NCBI GenBank assembly: GCA_005405945.1
Contig: BJHW01000001.1
Span: forward strand, 5,332,001-5,396,000
Source of the DNA: Streptomyces violaceusniger
GTDB lineage: Bacteria > Actinomycetota > Actinomycetes > Streptomycetales > Streptomycetaceae
Reading direction: 5' to 3'
DNA: 64,000 nucleotides
In this document: positions 27,485 to 36,736 of the stretch, in pieces
Position numbering within the stretch: position 1 is the first letter of the stretch
Layout: every line of letters starts with the position of its first letter
The notes under the pieces: generated by a model
What the model saw: the letters and a program-made list of their open reading frames with translations, nothing else
Told to the model about the DNA's origin: nothing
The model's database searches: none
Program-made: the position numbers and the translations under genes

Positions 27485-29238
27485 GTGAACGACCGTCACC
27501 CGTCGGGGGCCTCTCCGACCGTCCCCGCTCCCGACGCCTCGTATCCGTACGACGAGGCCTACGGTCAGCGGCAGGACACAGCGCACGGCTACGTCGGGTA
27601 CGACGGGTACTCCACCGGCAGCTTCGCCCACCTGGCCACCGCCTACGGGGACGGTGACCCGCTCTACGGCGACGGCGACCCGCTCTTCGGCACGCTTCCG
27701 GGCGCGTACGACGGCGGACAGGGCGCCCACAGCGGTCAGTACGACGCCTCGCAGTGGGCCACGGCCGACCAGCACCACCAGACCGGGTCATACGCCACCG
27801 GCCACTACGACCCGGGCCACGAGACGGGCCACCACGACACCGGCCACTACGACACGGCCCATTACGACTCCGGCGCCTACGACACCACCGCGATGTGGGC
27901 CGCCTCCGGCTATCACCTGCCGACCGGCATCCCCGCCCAGCAGGACGCCGAGACCGGCGCCCAGTGGGACATCGGCGCCTGGGACACGGGCGCCACCGGC
28001 CACACCGAGCTGCCGGATCAGTGGGACCACGGCGCGGGGTACGAGGCCGAGGCGTACGCCTCGGGCGTGGACACCGGTCAGACCCAGGTCTGGGACACCT
28101 CCGTCTACGGGACCGTGGACGAGGCGCAGTACGACCAGGCGGGGCTGAACCATCCGGCACTGAACCATCCGGGGTTCGACCAGCACGGACTCGACCAGCA
28201 GGGGCTCGACCAGCACTCCGGCTTCGATCGGACAGGCCTCGACCAGCCCGAGCACGAGCCCAACGCCTTCGATCAGACGGCCGTCTTCGAGCCGAACGCC
28301 GTTGACCAGACCGCCGCGTTCGAGCGGGCCGTCATCCCCGAGCAGCCCGGCGCGTTCGAGCACACCGCCGTCTTCGACCCGGTCAACGATCCCGACCAGC
28401 CCTGCGACGCCGGACCCGAAGCGGAACCTGAACCCGAGGCGGCGGTCATGCGGGAATCCGCCCCTCCCCTCGCCGGGAGGTGAACCGCGGCCGCCGCCGT
28501 ACCCCCTCGCCCCGCCCCAAGCGCTCCGCGCTCCTCACCGTCGCCGTCCCCTCCGTCTGCGCCCTGGGCGTCACCGCCGTGGCCGCCGCCTCGGTCAGCG
28601 GCGTGGGGAGCGACAAGAAGGACGAGTCCACCACTCAGGCCGCCCCCGACACCGCGGCGGCCCCCGTGAAGCCCTCCGTCGCCAACAGCAAGCTGGACTC
28701 CCAGCTCGCCGGGGTCCGCGAGGGCGCCGACGACTTCCGCGACCGCGCCAGCCGCACCCAGGAGCGGATCGACCTCCAGGCGCGCCAGGCCGCCGAGAAG
28801 AAGCGCAAGGAGGCGGAGGCGGCGCGCAAGGAGGCGCTGCGCCCGAAGTTCGCGCTGCCCGTCGCCCAGCACGGCCTGAGCGCCATGTTCGGCCAGGCCG
28901 GTATCAACTGGATGTCGGTGCACACCGGCATCGACTTCCCGGTGAGCTACGGGACGCCCGTGATGGCCGCCACCGACGGCACCGTAAGGACGCAGTGGAA
29001 CGACGCCTACGGCAATATGGTCATTCTGACCAGCCCGGACGGCACGGAGACCTGGTACTGCCACCTCAGCAGCGCCAAGATCCGCTCCGGGACCGTCAAG
29101 GCCGGAGAGACCATCGCGTACTCCGGGAACTCCGGTAACTCCACCGGCCCGCATCTGCACTTCGAGGTCCATCCCGGCGGTGGCGCGGCCGTCGACCCGC
29201 TGCCCTGGCTGCGCGGCCACGGCCTCGACCCGAACTGA
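27485..29238 (+). CDS. M23 (LytM) peptidoglycan endopeptidase with long repeat-rich N terminus (probable frameshift near 28466)
   Basis: Zinc metallopeptidase that would cleave peptidoglycan cross-links outside the membrane. The GTG at 27485 (MNDRHPSGASPTV) starts a 330-residue acidic, Tyr/Asp/Gly/His-rich region with TGHYD and GLDQ repeats. A basic patch and a membrane helix LLTVAVPSVCALGVTAVAAA follow, then a coiled coil (ERIDLQARQAAEKKRKEAEA), then the LytM domain with ligands in SVHTGIDFPV and GPHLHFEVH. The first frame stops in AGR just as the second opens with GTGA; either a second gene starts at GTG 28480 or, more likely, one base is missing in the C runs near 28466, giving one 584-residue protein as in relatives. 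Confidence 0.8.
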
Positions 29239-29371
29239 CCGGGACGGGACGGGACGAGCCTTCCAGCCCAGTCCCAATCCACGCCAGCCGCCGCTAAGCG
29301 CTCCGCGCGCTCCGCGGGAAGTGGCGCCATGCGTCGTTGGCCGACTGCGGCGCCGTCGTGGCTGGTCCCAC

Positions 29372-29427
29372 GCGGCGGAGCCGCATATCGACACAGCCGC
29401 GCGGCGGAGCCGCACATCGACACAGCC
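29372..29427. repeat. two direct repeats of about 27 bp
   Basis: GCGGCGGAGCCGCATATCGA plus ACACAGCC at 29372 recurs, with one change, at 29401. The repeats sit between the convergent M23 and pcrA genes. Confidence 0.8.
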
Positions 29428-29429
29428 CC

Positions 29430-29446
29430 GCGCCCCTTCGGGGCGC
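29430..29446. terminator. bidirectional hairpin between M23 and pcrA genes
   Basis: GCGCCCC-TTC-GGGGCGC, a compact stem with a TTC loop, lies in the short convergent gap. Confidence 0.6.
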
Positions 29447-29492
29447 TGCCCGAACCGGAGCGGACTTCCTCCGACCTGCTGAGCCCAGCCCC

Positions 29493-31993
29493 CTACAGCT
29501 TCTCCACCGGTGCGTACCGCAACAGCAGCCGCTTCGGCTTCTCGTCGCCGAAGTCGATCGTCGCCTCCGCGTTGTCCCCGCTGCCCTTGACCGCCACCAC
29601 CGTGCCGAGCCCGAACGAGTCATGGGTGACCCGGTCGCCGATGGCCAGGGCGACCACCGGGCGCTCCTTGGCCCGCCGGGTGGCGAACCCGCTGCCCCCG
29701 GTGCGCGCACGCGACGTCGACAGACCGGACGAAAGACCCGACGGCGGGGTCGAGGCGATGCCGCCCATGGACGCCGACGGGGTGGCGGGCCCGGTGCGCC
29801 GCCAGCGCACGTACTGGTCCGGGATCTCCTCCAGGAAGCGGGACGGCGGGTTGTACGCGGGCTGTCCCCAGGCGCTGCGCATCGTCGAGCGGGTCAGATA
29901 GAGCCGCTCGCGGGCCCGGGTGATCCCCACATAGGCCAGCCGCCGCTCCTCCTCCAACTCCTTGGTCTGGCCGAGCGCCCGCATGTGCGGGAAGACGCCG
30001 TCCTCCATGCCGCTGAGGAAGACGACCGGGAACTCCAGGCCCTTCGCCGTGTGCAGGGTCATCAGCGTGATCACGCCGGAGCCCTCGGTGTCCTCGTCCG
30101 GGATCTGGTCGGAGTCGGCGACGAGCGCGACCTGCTCCAGGAAGTCCGCGAGGGTGCCGGGGTTCTCCTCGCCGCGGTCCTGCTCGAACTCCAGGGCCAC
30201 GGCCGCGAGCTCCTGGAGGTTCTCGATCCGGGTCTCGTCCTGCGGATCGGTGGACGCCTGGAGCTCGGCCAGATATCCGGTGCGCTCCAGCACCGCCTCC
30301 AGGACGGTGGCCGGGCCCGCCCCGGACTCCACGATGGTGTGCAGCTCCTCCATGAGCGTGTTGAACCGCTTGACGGCGTTGGCCGAGCGGGCCGCCATGC
30401 CGTACGCCTCGTCGACCCGGCGCAGCGCCTGCGGGAAGGTGATCTTCTCGCGCAGCGACAGCGCGTCGATCATGGCCTCCGCGCGCTCCCCGATGCCGCG
30501 CTTGGGCACGTTCAGGATCCGGCGGAGCGGGACGGAGTCCTCGGGGTTGGCCAGCACCCGCAGATAGGCGAGGACGTCCCGGACCTCCTTGCGCTCGTAG
30601 AAGCGCACACCGCCGACGACCTTGTACGGCAGCCCGACGCGGATGAAGACCTCTTCGAAGACACGGGACTGGGCGTTGGTGCGGTAGAAGACCGCCACGT
30701 CCCCGGCCTTGGCGTCGCCCGCGTCCGTCAGCCGGTCGATCTCGTCGGCGACGAACTGGGCTTCGTCGTGCTCGGTGTCGGCCACATAGCCGGTGATCTC
30801 GGTCCCGGCGCCGGCCTGCGTCCACAGGTTCTTCGGGCGGCGGTTCTCATTGCGCTCGATGACCGCGTTGGCCGCGCTGAGGATGGTCTGGGTCGAGCGG
30901 TAGTTCTGCTCGAGGAGGATCGTCCGCGCGGTGGGGTAGTCCTCCTCGAACTGGAGGATGTTACGGATCGTGGCGCCCCGGAAGGCGTAGATCGACTGGT
31001 CGGCGTCGCCCACCACGCACAGCTCGGCGGCCGTGGTCTCCTCGGTGTCGGTGCCGACCAGCTCGCGCACGAGTGTGTACTGCGCGTGGTTGGTGTCCTG
31101 GTACTCGTCCACCAGGACGTGCCGGAAGCGGCGGCGGTAGTGCTCGGCGACATCCGGGAACGCCTGGAGCAGATTGACCGTGGTCATGATGATGTCGTCG
31201 AAGTCCAGCGCGTTGGCCTCGCGCAGCCGCGCCTGGTACATCACGTACGCCTCGGCGAGCGTCTTCTCGAAACCTCCCCAGACTCCGTCCGGGAGGTGCC
31301 CCCTGCAGCTTGCCCCGCGAAGGTCTCCTCGTCGATCAGCTCGTTCTTGAGATTGGAGATCTTGGCGCTGAAGGACTTCGGCGGGAACCGCTTGGGGTCG
31401 AGGTCCAGATCCCGGCAGACCAGCGACATCAGCCGCTTGGAGTCGGCCGCGTCGTAGATCGAGAACGACGAGGTGAAGCCCAGCTTCTTCGACTCCCGGC
31501 GCAGGATACGGACGCAGGCGCTGTGGAAGGTGGACACCCACATGGCGTTGGCCCGCGGGCCGACGAGCTCCTCGACGCGCTCCTTCATCTCGCCCGCCGC
31601 CTTGTTGGTGAAGGTGATGGCGAGGATCTGGCCGGGATGGGTGGAACGGGCGCCGAGCAGATAGGCGATGCGGTGGGTGAGCACCCGGGTCTTGCCGGAG
31701 CCGGCGCCCGCGACGATCAGCAGTGGGGAGCCGGTGTGCTCCACGGCGGCCCTCTGCTGCTCGTTCAACCCCTCGAGCAGGGCGGACGGGTCCACGGCGG
31801 GGCGGGCCGCGCCGTCCCGGTAGTGGGCCTCCCGGGGCACGGGCGCGTCGAAATCGCCGCTGAAGAGGTGATGCGGCACGTCCTCGGCACCGCCGTGGCC
31901 AGGGTGCGCCGATTCCTCGGGCGGCGGTGGCCGCTCCTCGTCCGAAGGAGGCCCGAGGTCCGCCAGGAAGCTGTCGTCAAAGAGGCTGCTCAT
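29493..31993 (-). CDS. pcrA: ATP-dependent DNA helicase PcrA/UvrD (frameshifted near 31295)
   Basis: 3'-5' superfamily 1 helicase for repair, replication restart and RecA removal. It starts MSSLFDDSFLADLGPPSDEE at 31993. Motifs are present: Walker A LLIVAGAGSGKTRVLTHRIA (about 92-111), TFTNKAAGEMKERV (Ia), the Walker B/Q region HVLVDEYQDTNHAQYTLV, VVGDADQSIYAFRGA (III), EQNYRSTQTIL (IV), TLHTAKGLEFPVVFL (V) and YVGITRARERLYL (VI). The C terminus folds into a small Tudor-like end (VKGSGDNAEATIDFGDEKPK). One base missing from a G run near 31295 splits it; the restored protein has 833 residues. The break lies inside GGHLPDGVWGG, which is encoded by a palindromic repeat. The promoter region carries a DNA-damage element. 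Confidence 0.95.
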
Positions 31994-32002
31994 CGCTCCC
32001 CG

Positions 32003-32025
32003 AGTCTAGGCCGCCCCACTGACAG
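32003..32025 (-). promoter_or_regulatory. PafBC/RecA-NDp-like promoter of pcrA
   Basis: Minus strand CTGTCAGTG (32025-32017), 8-bp spacer, TAGACT (32008-32003): one mismatch (first base) to TTGTCRGTG-N8-TAnnnT. The ATG at 31993 is only 9 bases downstream, so the transcript would be nearly leaderless. Confidence 0.65.
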
Positions 32026-32214
32026 CCGACGTCCGAACATCACGAAACGGTTTCGGGCAAAACGGCCACCAGTCTTCACAGGAGCCCCACGTGTTGGCTA
32101 CCGTCCTGCGTCAGGCGGCCCGGAAGATCCGTCGGCGAACCACGTCGGCACGGGCGGCCTCCGCCGAGTCCGGTACCGCCGTGAGGCGCCCGGAGCCGGG
32201 GACCCGCCCTCCTA

Positions 32215-32363
32215 GCCCCCTTCGGAGAGGAGGGGCCCACGCAACACCGGGGTGAATCGGCCCGACCGGTGTGGCACGCGAGTGCCTCCGGACACGGCCG
32301 TAGGGCAACCTTCCGAACCGCCCGAACCCGACAGCTAACCCGGTAGGCGGTCCACGGAAGGAG
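32215..32363 (+). ncRNA. ydaO/yuaA-type c-di-AMP riboswitch
   Basis: Hallmarks of the family appear in order: CCGGGGTGAATCGG (about 32248), GTAGGGCAACCTTCCGAAC (32300-32318) and CCGAACCCGACAGCTAACCC with GGTAGGCGG (32322-32350). The last helix can pair CCTTCCG (32309-32315) with CGGAAGG (32355-32361), which is part of the ribosome site GGAAGGAG of the NlpC/P60 gene 9 bases downstream. In Streptomyces this riboswitch class precedes cell-wall hydrolase genes and turns them off at high c-di-AMP. Confidence 0.85.
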
Positions 32364-32372
32364 TCGCCTCCC

Positions 32373-33551
32373 TTGGCGTCGCACCGCAAGCCGCGGAGCC
32401 GAATACCCGCCCCGCTCACCGGTCACGGCCGCCGTACGGCCGTCGGGTTCACCACGGCCGCCCTCGCGTCCGTCACCCTCCTCTCCCAGTCGGCCAACGC
32501 CGCGCCCACCGATCCCAAGCCGGCCGCCCAGTCGATCGAGAAGGTGAAGGAGAAGGTCGACACCCTCTACCACCAGGCGGAGGCCGCCACCCAGCGCTAC
32601 AACGCCGCCAAGGAGCGCACCGACCAGCAGCGGGCCAAGGTCGACAAGCTGCTGGACTCCGTCGCCCAGCGCACCGAGAAGCTCAACGAGGCGCGCCGCA
32701 TGCTCGGCACCTACGCCGCCGCCCAGTACCGCGAGGGCGGAATGGCCCGCTCCGCCGCGACCCTGCTGTTCTCCAACGATCCGCAGGACGTCTTCGACCA
32801 GTCGCATCTGATGGACCGGATGACCGGCCGGCAGAAGCAGGCCGTCGACGACTTCCAGAAGCAGCGGGCGCAGGCCGCCAAGGAGCGCGGTAAGGCCGGT
32901 GAGAGCCTCGCCTCGCTGACCGCGTCGCAGAAACAGCTGAAGGTCCAGAGGAAGACCGTCCAGGACAAGCTGACCGAGGCGCGGCGGCTGCTGGCGAATC
33001 TGACCGCCAAGGAGAAGGCGCGGCTGGCGGCGATCGAGAAGAAGAAGGCGGAAGAGGCCCGCCGTAAGGCCGCCGAGCTGGCCGAGAAGCAGCGGCAGGA
33101 GGCGGCCGCGCGCAAGAAGCAGCAGGAACAGCGGCAGGAGCAGCAGAACGCGGGTGGCTCCGGTTCGACGGCGCCCTCCACGCCCTCGGCCCCGGCGGGC
33201 AGCTCCAAGGCGGCCCAGGCCATCGCCTTCGCCAAGGCACAGCTCGGCAAGCCGTACGTCTGGGGCGCGACCGGGCCCAGCTCCTTCGACTGCTCGGGGC
33301 TGACGCAGGCGGCCTGGAAGTCCGCCGGGATCTCGCTGCCGCGCACCACCTGGGACCAGGTGAAGGCCGGTACGCGCATCTCGACGTCCCAACTCCAGCC
33401 GGGCGATCTCGTCTTCTTCTACGACGACATCAGCCATGTCGGCCTCTACATCGGCGACGGGATGATGATCCACGCGCCGAAGCCGGGCGATGTGGTGAAG
33501 AAGGCGCCGATCACGGAGATGCCGATCTACGGGAGCGTGCGGCCCTCGTAG
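32373..33551 (+). CDS. secreted NlpC/P60 D,L-endopeptidase (RipA-like)
   Basis: Peptidoglycan endopeptidase that cuts stem peptides outside the cell. It starts at a TTG (32373, MASHRKPRSRIPAPL) with GGAAGGAG 9 bases before. A signal peptide (AVGFTTAALASVTLLSQSAN, cut near NAAP) is followed by a long coiled coil (residues 50-270, rich in Lys, Glu and Gln), a Ser/Thr/Pro linker, and the C-terminal NlpC/P60 domain. Catalytic parts: SSFDCSGLTQAAWKSAG (Cys), DISHVGLYIGDG (His) and MIHAPKPGD (third polar residue). 392 residues, intact. A c-di-AMP riboswitch precedes it. A paralogue lies at 35247-36269 with an L,D-transpeptidase between them. Confidence 0.93.
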   Translation: MASHRKPRSRIPAPLTGHGRRTAVGFTTAALASVTLLSQSANAAPTDPKPAAQSIEKVKEKVDTLYHQAEAATQRYNAAKERTDQQRAKVDKLLDSVAQRTEKLNEARRMLGTYAAAQYREGGMARSAATLLFSNDPQDVFDQSHLMDRMTGRQKQAVDDFQKQRAQAAKERGKAGESLASLTASQKQLKVQRKTVQDKLTEARRLLANLTAKEKARLAAIEKKKAEEARRKAAELAEKQRQEAAARKKQQEQRQEQQNAGGSGSTAPSTPSAPAGSSKAAQAIAFAKAQLGKPYVWGATGPSSFDCSGLTQAAWKSAGISLPRTTWDQVKAGTRISTSQLQPGDLVFFYDDISHVGLYIGDGMMIHAPKPGDVVKKAPITEMPIYGSVRPS

Positions 33552-33665
33552 ACCCCCTGTCCTGACGTGCCGCCGCCCCGGGGCCGACCCGGGGCGGCGG
33601 CGCCGTCAGCACCTCAGCGGCGCCGTCAGCGCCACAGCGGCGTCCTCAGCGACACCGCCATCTGC

Positions 33666-34433
33666 TCACGTGCCGGGCTTGCGCCCGTAGACGTACACGT
33701 CGTCGCCGTTCTTCAGCAGGCTCCAGTACTTCTTGGCGTCGCCCTTACGCATGTTGACGCAGCCGTGGGAGCCGGGCGGGGACCATACGCTGCCGGCGAT
33801 CGAGTGAAACGCCTGGCCGCCGTCGAAGAACTGGCTGTAGGGCATGGCGACCTTGTAGAGCGTCGACCAGTGGTTGATGTCCCGCCAGTAGATCCTCTTC
33901 AGCCCGGTGCGGGTCTCGAAGCCGTTCCGCCCGGACCGCACCGGCACCGGCCCGTAGACCAGCCGGGAGCCGTCCTGGACCCAGCTCAGCTGCCGGGTGA
34001 GGTCCACGCAGGCGATGCGGCCCTTGTTGGTGGGGCACTTCTTCGCCGCGTTCGGATTGTGCCCGGCGGCTTTCTGGGCGCCGATGAGGTTCATCACGCC
34101 CGAGGTGATCGGGCCCGCGTAGCCGATCGTCGGGCTGATGCCGTGGTCGATCTGGAACTTCTGGATCGCGAGACAGTCCGCCCGCGACTGCCGCCCGTCC
34201 ACGGGACGGCCCAGGAACCGCTCGGCCTGCTTCTGGTACGGCCCAGCGGTGGTCGTGCACGAGGACGCGGCCGTGCTCACCGGTGTCACCGTTCCGGCCG
34301 ACCGGCCCAGCGGCCGTGCCTGAGCCTGCGCCGGACCGGCGACGGCGACCGCGAGCGGCACCGCCATCCCCGCCAGCCCCAGCGCCACACCCACGCGCCG
34401 CCTATGACGTCTGACTGCCCCCACTACCCCCAT
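33666..34433 (-). CDS. secreted L,D-transpeptidase with peptidoglycan-binding-like domain
   Basis: YkuD-type enzyme that makes 3-3 peptidoglycan cross-links. I start it at the ATG at 34433 (MGVVGAVRRHRRRVGVALGL, GAGAGGAG upstream), 255 residues. A signal peptide ends near AQAQARP. The middle, SCTTTAGPYQKQAERFLGRP to QKFQIDHGISPTIGYAGP, looks like a peptidoglycan-binding fold. The catalytic domain runs from ACVDLTRQLSWVQDGSRLVY to FHSIAGSVWSPPGSHGCVNM, which holds the HxxxxxxxxSHGC signature with the nucleophile Cys. Only 8 codons of tail follow VYVYGRKPGT. It lies convergent to the NlpC/P60 gene upstream. Confidence 0.93.
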   Translation of the reverse strand: MGVVGAVRRHRRRVGVALGLAGMAVPLAVAVAGPAQAQARPLGRSAGTVTPVSTAASSCTTTAGPYQKQAERFLGRPVDGRQSRADCLAIQKFQIDHGISPTIGYAGPITSGVMNLIGAQKAAGHNPNAAKKCPTNKGRIACVDLTRQLSWVQDGSRLVYGPVPVRSGRNGFETRTGLKRIYWRDINHWSTLYKVAMPYSQFFDGGQAFHSIAGSVWSPPGSHGCVNMRKGDAKKYWSLLKNGDDVYVYGRKPGT

Positions 34434-34543
34434 TGGCCACTCCTCTCGACTGCCTCGCTCATTACTAAGACAGCTCGCGAGTGCAAACGGTTGCCTCGGG
34501 ATCGTGTCGCAATTGCCTTGGGTTACCCCAGAACATTCGTTCG

Positions 34544-34897
34544 TCAGGTCCACAGCACGGCGATGAAGATGTTTGCCGTTGTCAAGGCACCCACCGCGCC
34601 GAAGGCGGCCGACTCTACCTTCTCCTCGTCGCGCTTCACATACACCAGGCCGAGGATCACGACCAATAGCGCCAGCTTTACGCCGATTTTGACGGTGTTG
34701 ACGCTGTTGTCGTCCGCCTGGTTGAGCCCGACCAGCGCCACACCGGTCACCAGCATGGTCAGCGCGCCGTGCAGCATCGCCGGGATCATCCGGGCCTCGC
34801 CCGCGCGCATGGCTTTGAGCTGCGAGAAGAAGCCACCGAGCAGTGCGCCGATGCCGACGATGTGGAGGCCGACGAACACGTGAATGAGTACGTCCAT
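34544..34897 (-). CDS. small four-helix integral membrane protein
   Basis: 117 residues from ATG 34897 (MDVLIHVFVGLHIVGIGALL, CCGGAG upstream); no recognised function. Nearly the whole chain is hydrophobic: helices at about 1-22, 42-62 (LHGALTMLVTGVALVGLNQA), 70-88 (VKIGVKLALLVVILGLVYV) and 98-117 (SAAFGAVGALTTANIFIAVL). A Glu/Lys-rich loop VKRDEEKVE lies between the last two. The gene is just upstream of the L,D-transpeptidase gene in the same direction with a 110-base gap, so co-transcription is possible. Confidence 0.8.
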   Translation of the reverse strand: MDVLIHVFVGLHIVGIGALLGGFFSQLKAMRAGEARMIPAMLHGALTMLVTGVALVGLNQADDNSVNTVKIGVKLALLVVILGLVYVKRDEEKVESAAFGAVGALTTANIFIAVLWT

Positions 34898-35094
34898 GGC
34901 TCCGGAGACTAGCCGCGCACATATCATCACCCGGCACCCGGGTGGGCCCCTATCGCCGCTTCGATCACGGCCGCCCCACACTGCCGACCACCCCACTCGC
35001 CGGGCGATCAGCAGCCGCCACGGAACCGATGAAATCCGTGCACTCCCGTTCAATCCCCCGCACGACCCCCGCTTTCCGGCCTAGCTTCCTCCTC

Positions 35095-35153
35095 CAGGTG
35101 GCAGTCCGCTCCCGTCAACCGAGGGTCCCCGCCTCACGGCGGACTGCCACCTG
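35095..35153. promoter_or_regulatory. 15-bp perfect inverted repeat upstream of the second NlpC/P60 gene
   Basis: CAGGTGGCAGTCCGC (35095-35109) and GCGGACTGCCACCTG (35139-35153) around a 29-base loop, 93 bases before the start codon. It is either a leader-RNA structure or a terminator of upstream read-through. It does not match the ydaO riboswitch seen before the paralogue. Confidence 0.55.
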
Positions 35154-35246
35154 CCCGTCCGTTTCCCCACAAGGGTCCAGGATCTGTCGAACTGTCCTGG
35201 ATTGCCCGAACTGGATTGCCCAAGAAAGACCAGGTGAACCGCCGCA

Positions 35247-36269
35247 GTGGCGTCGCACAGGAAGCCCAAGCAGCGCTCGCTCACCAGCGGCACCATCCGC
35301 GCGGCCGCGCTCCTCGCCCTCACCGGCGCCGCGTCCGCCACCCTCCTCGACGGCACCGGGCACGCCGAGAACCGCCTCACCCCCGCTCAGGTGAAGGCGA
35401 AGGTCGATGAGTACCAGCGGGAGGCCGAGGAGGCCACCGAGAAGTACAACGGCGCGAGGGAGAAGGCCGACAAGGCCCGCCTGAGGCTGGAGGCGCTGCG
35501 CGACCAGGCCGCCCGCCGCACCACCCGGCTCAACACCGCGCGCAACGCCCTCGGGGCCTTCGCCACCGCCCAGTACCGCTCGGGGACGATCGCCCCGGCC
35601 CTCCAGCTCGCCCTGTCCTCCTCCCCCGACCAGTACCTGGAGCGCGCCTCGCTCGCCGAGCGCGCGGGGAGCCGCCAGGCCGCCCTGATCGCCACGATCG
35701 GCCGACAGGAGCGGAAATTACGCCAGGTCCGCGGCGAGGCGGCCGACCGCCTCGCCGCTCTGCGCGCCTCCCGGACGGCCGCCGCCCACCACAAGCGGAC
35801 CGTCCAGGAGAAGCTCGCCGCCGCCGATCGCCTCCTCGCCCGGCTGACCCTCGAGCAGCGGCAGCGCCTGCTGGCGACGCGGGACGCCGACAAGGCCGCC
35901 GGCTCCCTCGCCCTCGTCGCGGGCCGCGCCGCCCGTGCTGTCTCCTACGCGTACGCGGCCCTCGGCAAGCCGTACGTCTGGGGCGCCACCGGCCCCCACG
36001 GCTACGACTGCTCGGGGCTCACCCAGGCCGCCTGGCGCGCCGCCGGGGTCGCCCTGCCCCGCACCACCTACACCCAGATCAACGCCGGACGGCGCGTCAC
36101 CCGCGACCAACTGGCCCCCGGGGACCTGGTCTTCTTCTACTCCGGCATCAGCCATGTCGGCCTCTACATCGGGGGCGGCCGAATGATCCACGCCCCGCAC
36201 CCCGGGGCCCCGGTCCGGATGGCCTCCGTCGGGGACATGCCCTTCGCGGGGGCGGCCCGCCCGGCGTAA
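35247..36269 (+). CDS. secreted NlpC/P60 D,L-endopeptidase, paralogue
   Basis: Same architecture as the 32373 protein but 340 residues: GTG start MASHRKPKQRSLTSGTIRA, signal peptide cut near GHAENRL, a coiled coil (about residues 40-205) with fewer Gln/Lys and more Ala/Arg, and an NlpC/P60 domain with HGYDCSGLTQAAWRAAG (Cys), GISHVGLYIGGG (His) and MIHAPHPGA. The linker is shorter. The leader differs: there is no riboswitch, but a 15-bp inverted repeat. The similarity of the first residues (MASHRKP) and of the catalytic domain shows an old duplication within this cell-wall cluster. Confidence 0.92.
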   Translation: MASHRKPKQRSLTSGTIRAAALLALTGAASATLLDGTGHAENRLTPAQVKAKVDEYQREAEEATEKYNGAREKADKARLRLEALRDQAARRTTRLNTARNALGAFATAQYRSGTIAPALQLALSSSPDQYLERASLAERAGSRQAALIATIGRQERKLRQVRGEAADRLAALRASRTAAAHHKRTVQEKLAAADRLLARLTLEQRQRLLATRDADKAAGSLALVAGRAARAVSYAYAALGKPYVWGATGPHGYDCSGLTQAAWRAAGVALPRTTYTQINAGRRVTRDQLAPGDLVFFYSGISHVGLYIGGGRMIHAPHPGAPVRMASVGDMPFAGAARPA

Positions 36270-36321
36270 CGGTCCCGGACGGCCGCCCGCCCGGCGTAGC
36301 GGTCCCCCGACCCCCTCCGTC

Positions 36322-36540
36322 GTGCTATCGGGGTACGGCCCGGTGGGCCGGGCCTACGCCGAACGGCTGGTCGGCGGCACGCTGCCGCTGCGGCTCGCCG
36401 CCGTACGCGCCAGCGCGGCCGAGGGGCTGCCGCCGGAGCCGCGTCACGGTGAGCGGCGCTCCAGCCCCCTGGGCGCGGCGCTCGCCATGGTCAAGGACAC
36501 GCTGGACGTGGCGGGGCCGGTGGGTTCCGGGTTCGCCTGA
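36322..36540 (+). pseudogene. short relic with a Rossmann-like start (dehydrogenase fragment?)
   Basis: A 72-codon frame from GTG 36322: VLSGYGPVGRAYAERL, then LRLAAVRASAAEGLP, and ends MVKDTLDVAGPVGSGFA. The GYGPVG loop looks like the NAD site of homoserine-dehydrogenase-type proteins, and the end looks like an intact C terminus, so this may be a gene with its middle deleted. No ribosome site is convincing. I cannot name the parent gene. Confidence 0.35.
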
Positions 36541-36668
36541 GCGGCGATCTGTCGGCGGGGTGCGAGAAGAGGCGACGGCGATCTGTCGGCGGGGGGCGGG
36601 GATGACGGCGGTCTGTCGGCGGGGGGGCGGGGATGACGGCGGTCTGTCGGCGGGGCGTCGGTGGCGAC
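36541..36668. repeat. tandem repeats of about 30 bp
   Basis: GCGATCTGTCGGCGGGG / GACGGCGGTCTGTCGGCGG recurs four times between the relic and the SDR gene; two copies share GGGGATGACGGCGGTCTGTC. It includes a run of seven or more G. No coding sense is seen. Confidence 0.8.
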
Positions 36669-36736
36669 CGTAAGGCTGACACGCGTTCAGCGTCAGCCCC
36701 ATGGGCCCGCCCTCACCACCGCAAGGAGCCCCCGGC

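Noticed and set aside
28480..29238. Separate M23 peptidase gene starting at GTG 28480
   Set aside because: The GTGA overlap is possible, but related proteins join the acidic N-terminal arm and the peptidase, and one missing C near 28466 explains the break like the others in this window.
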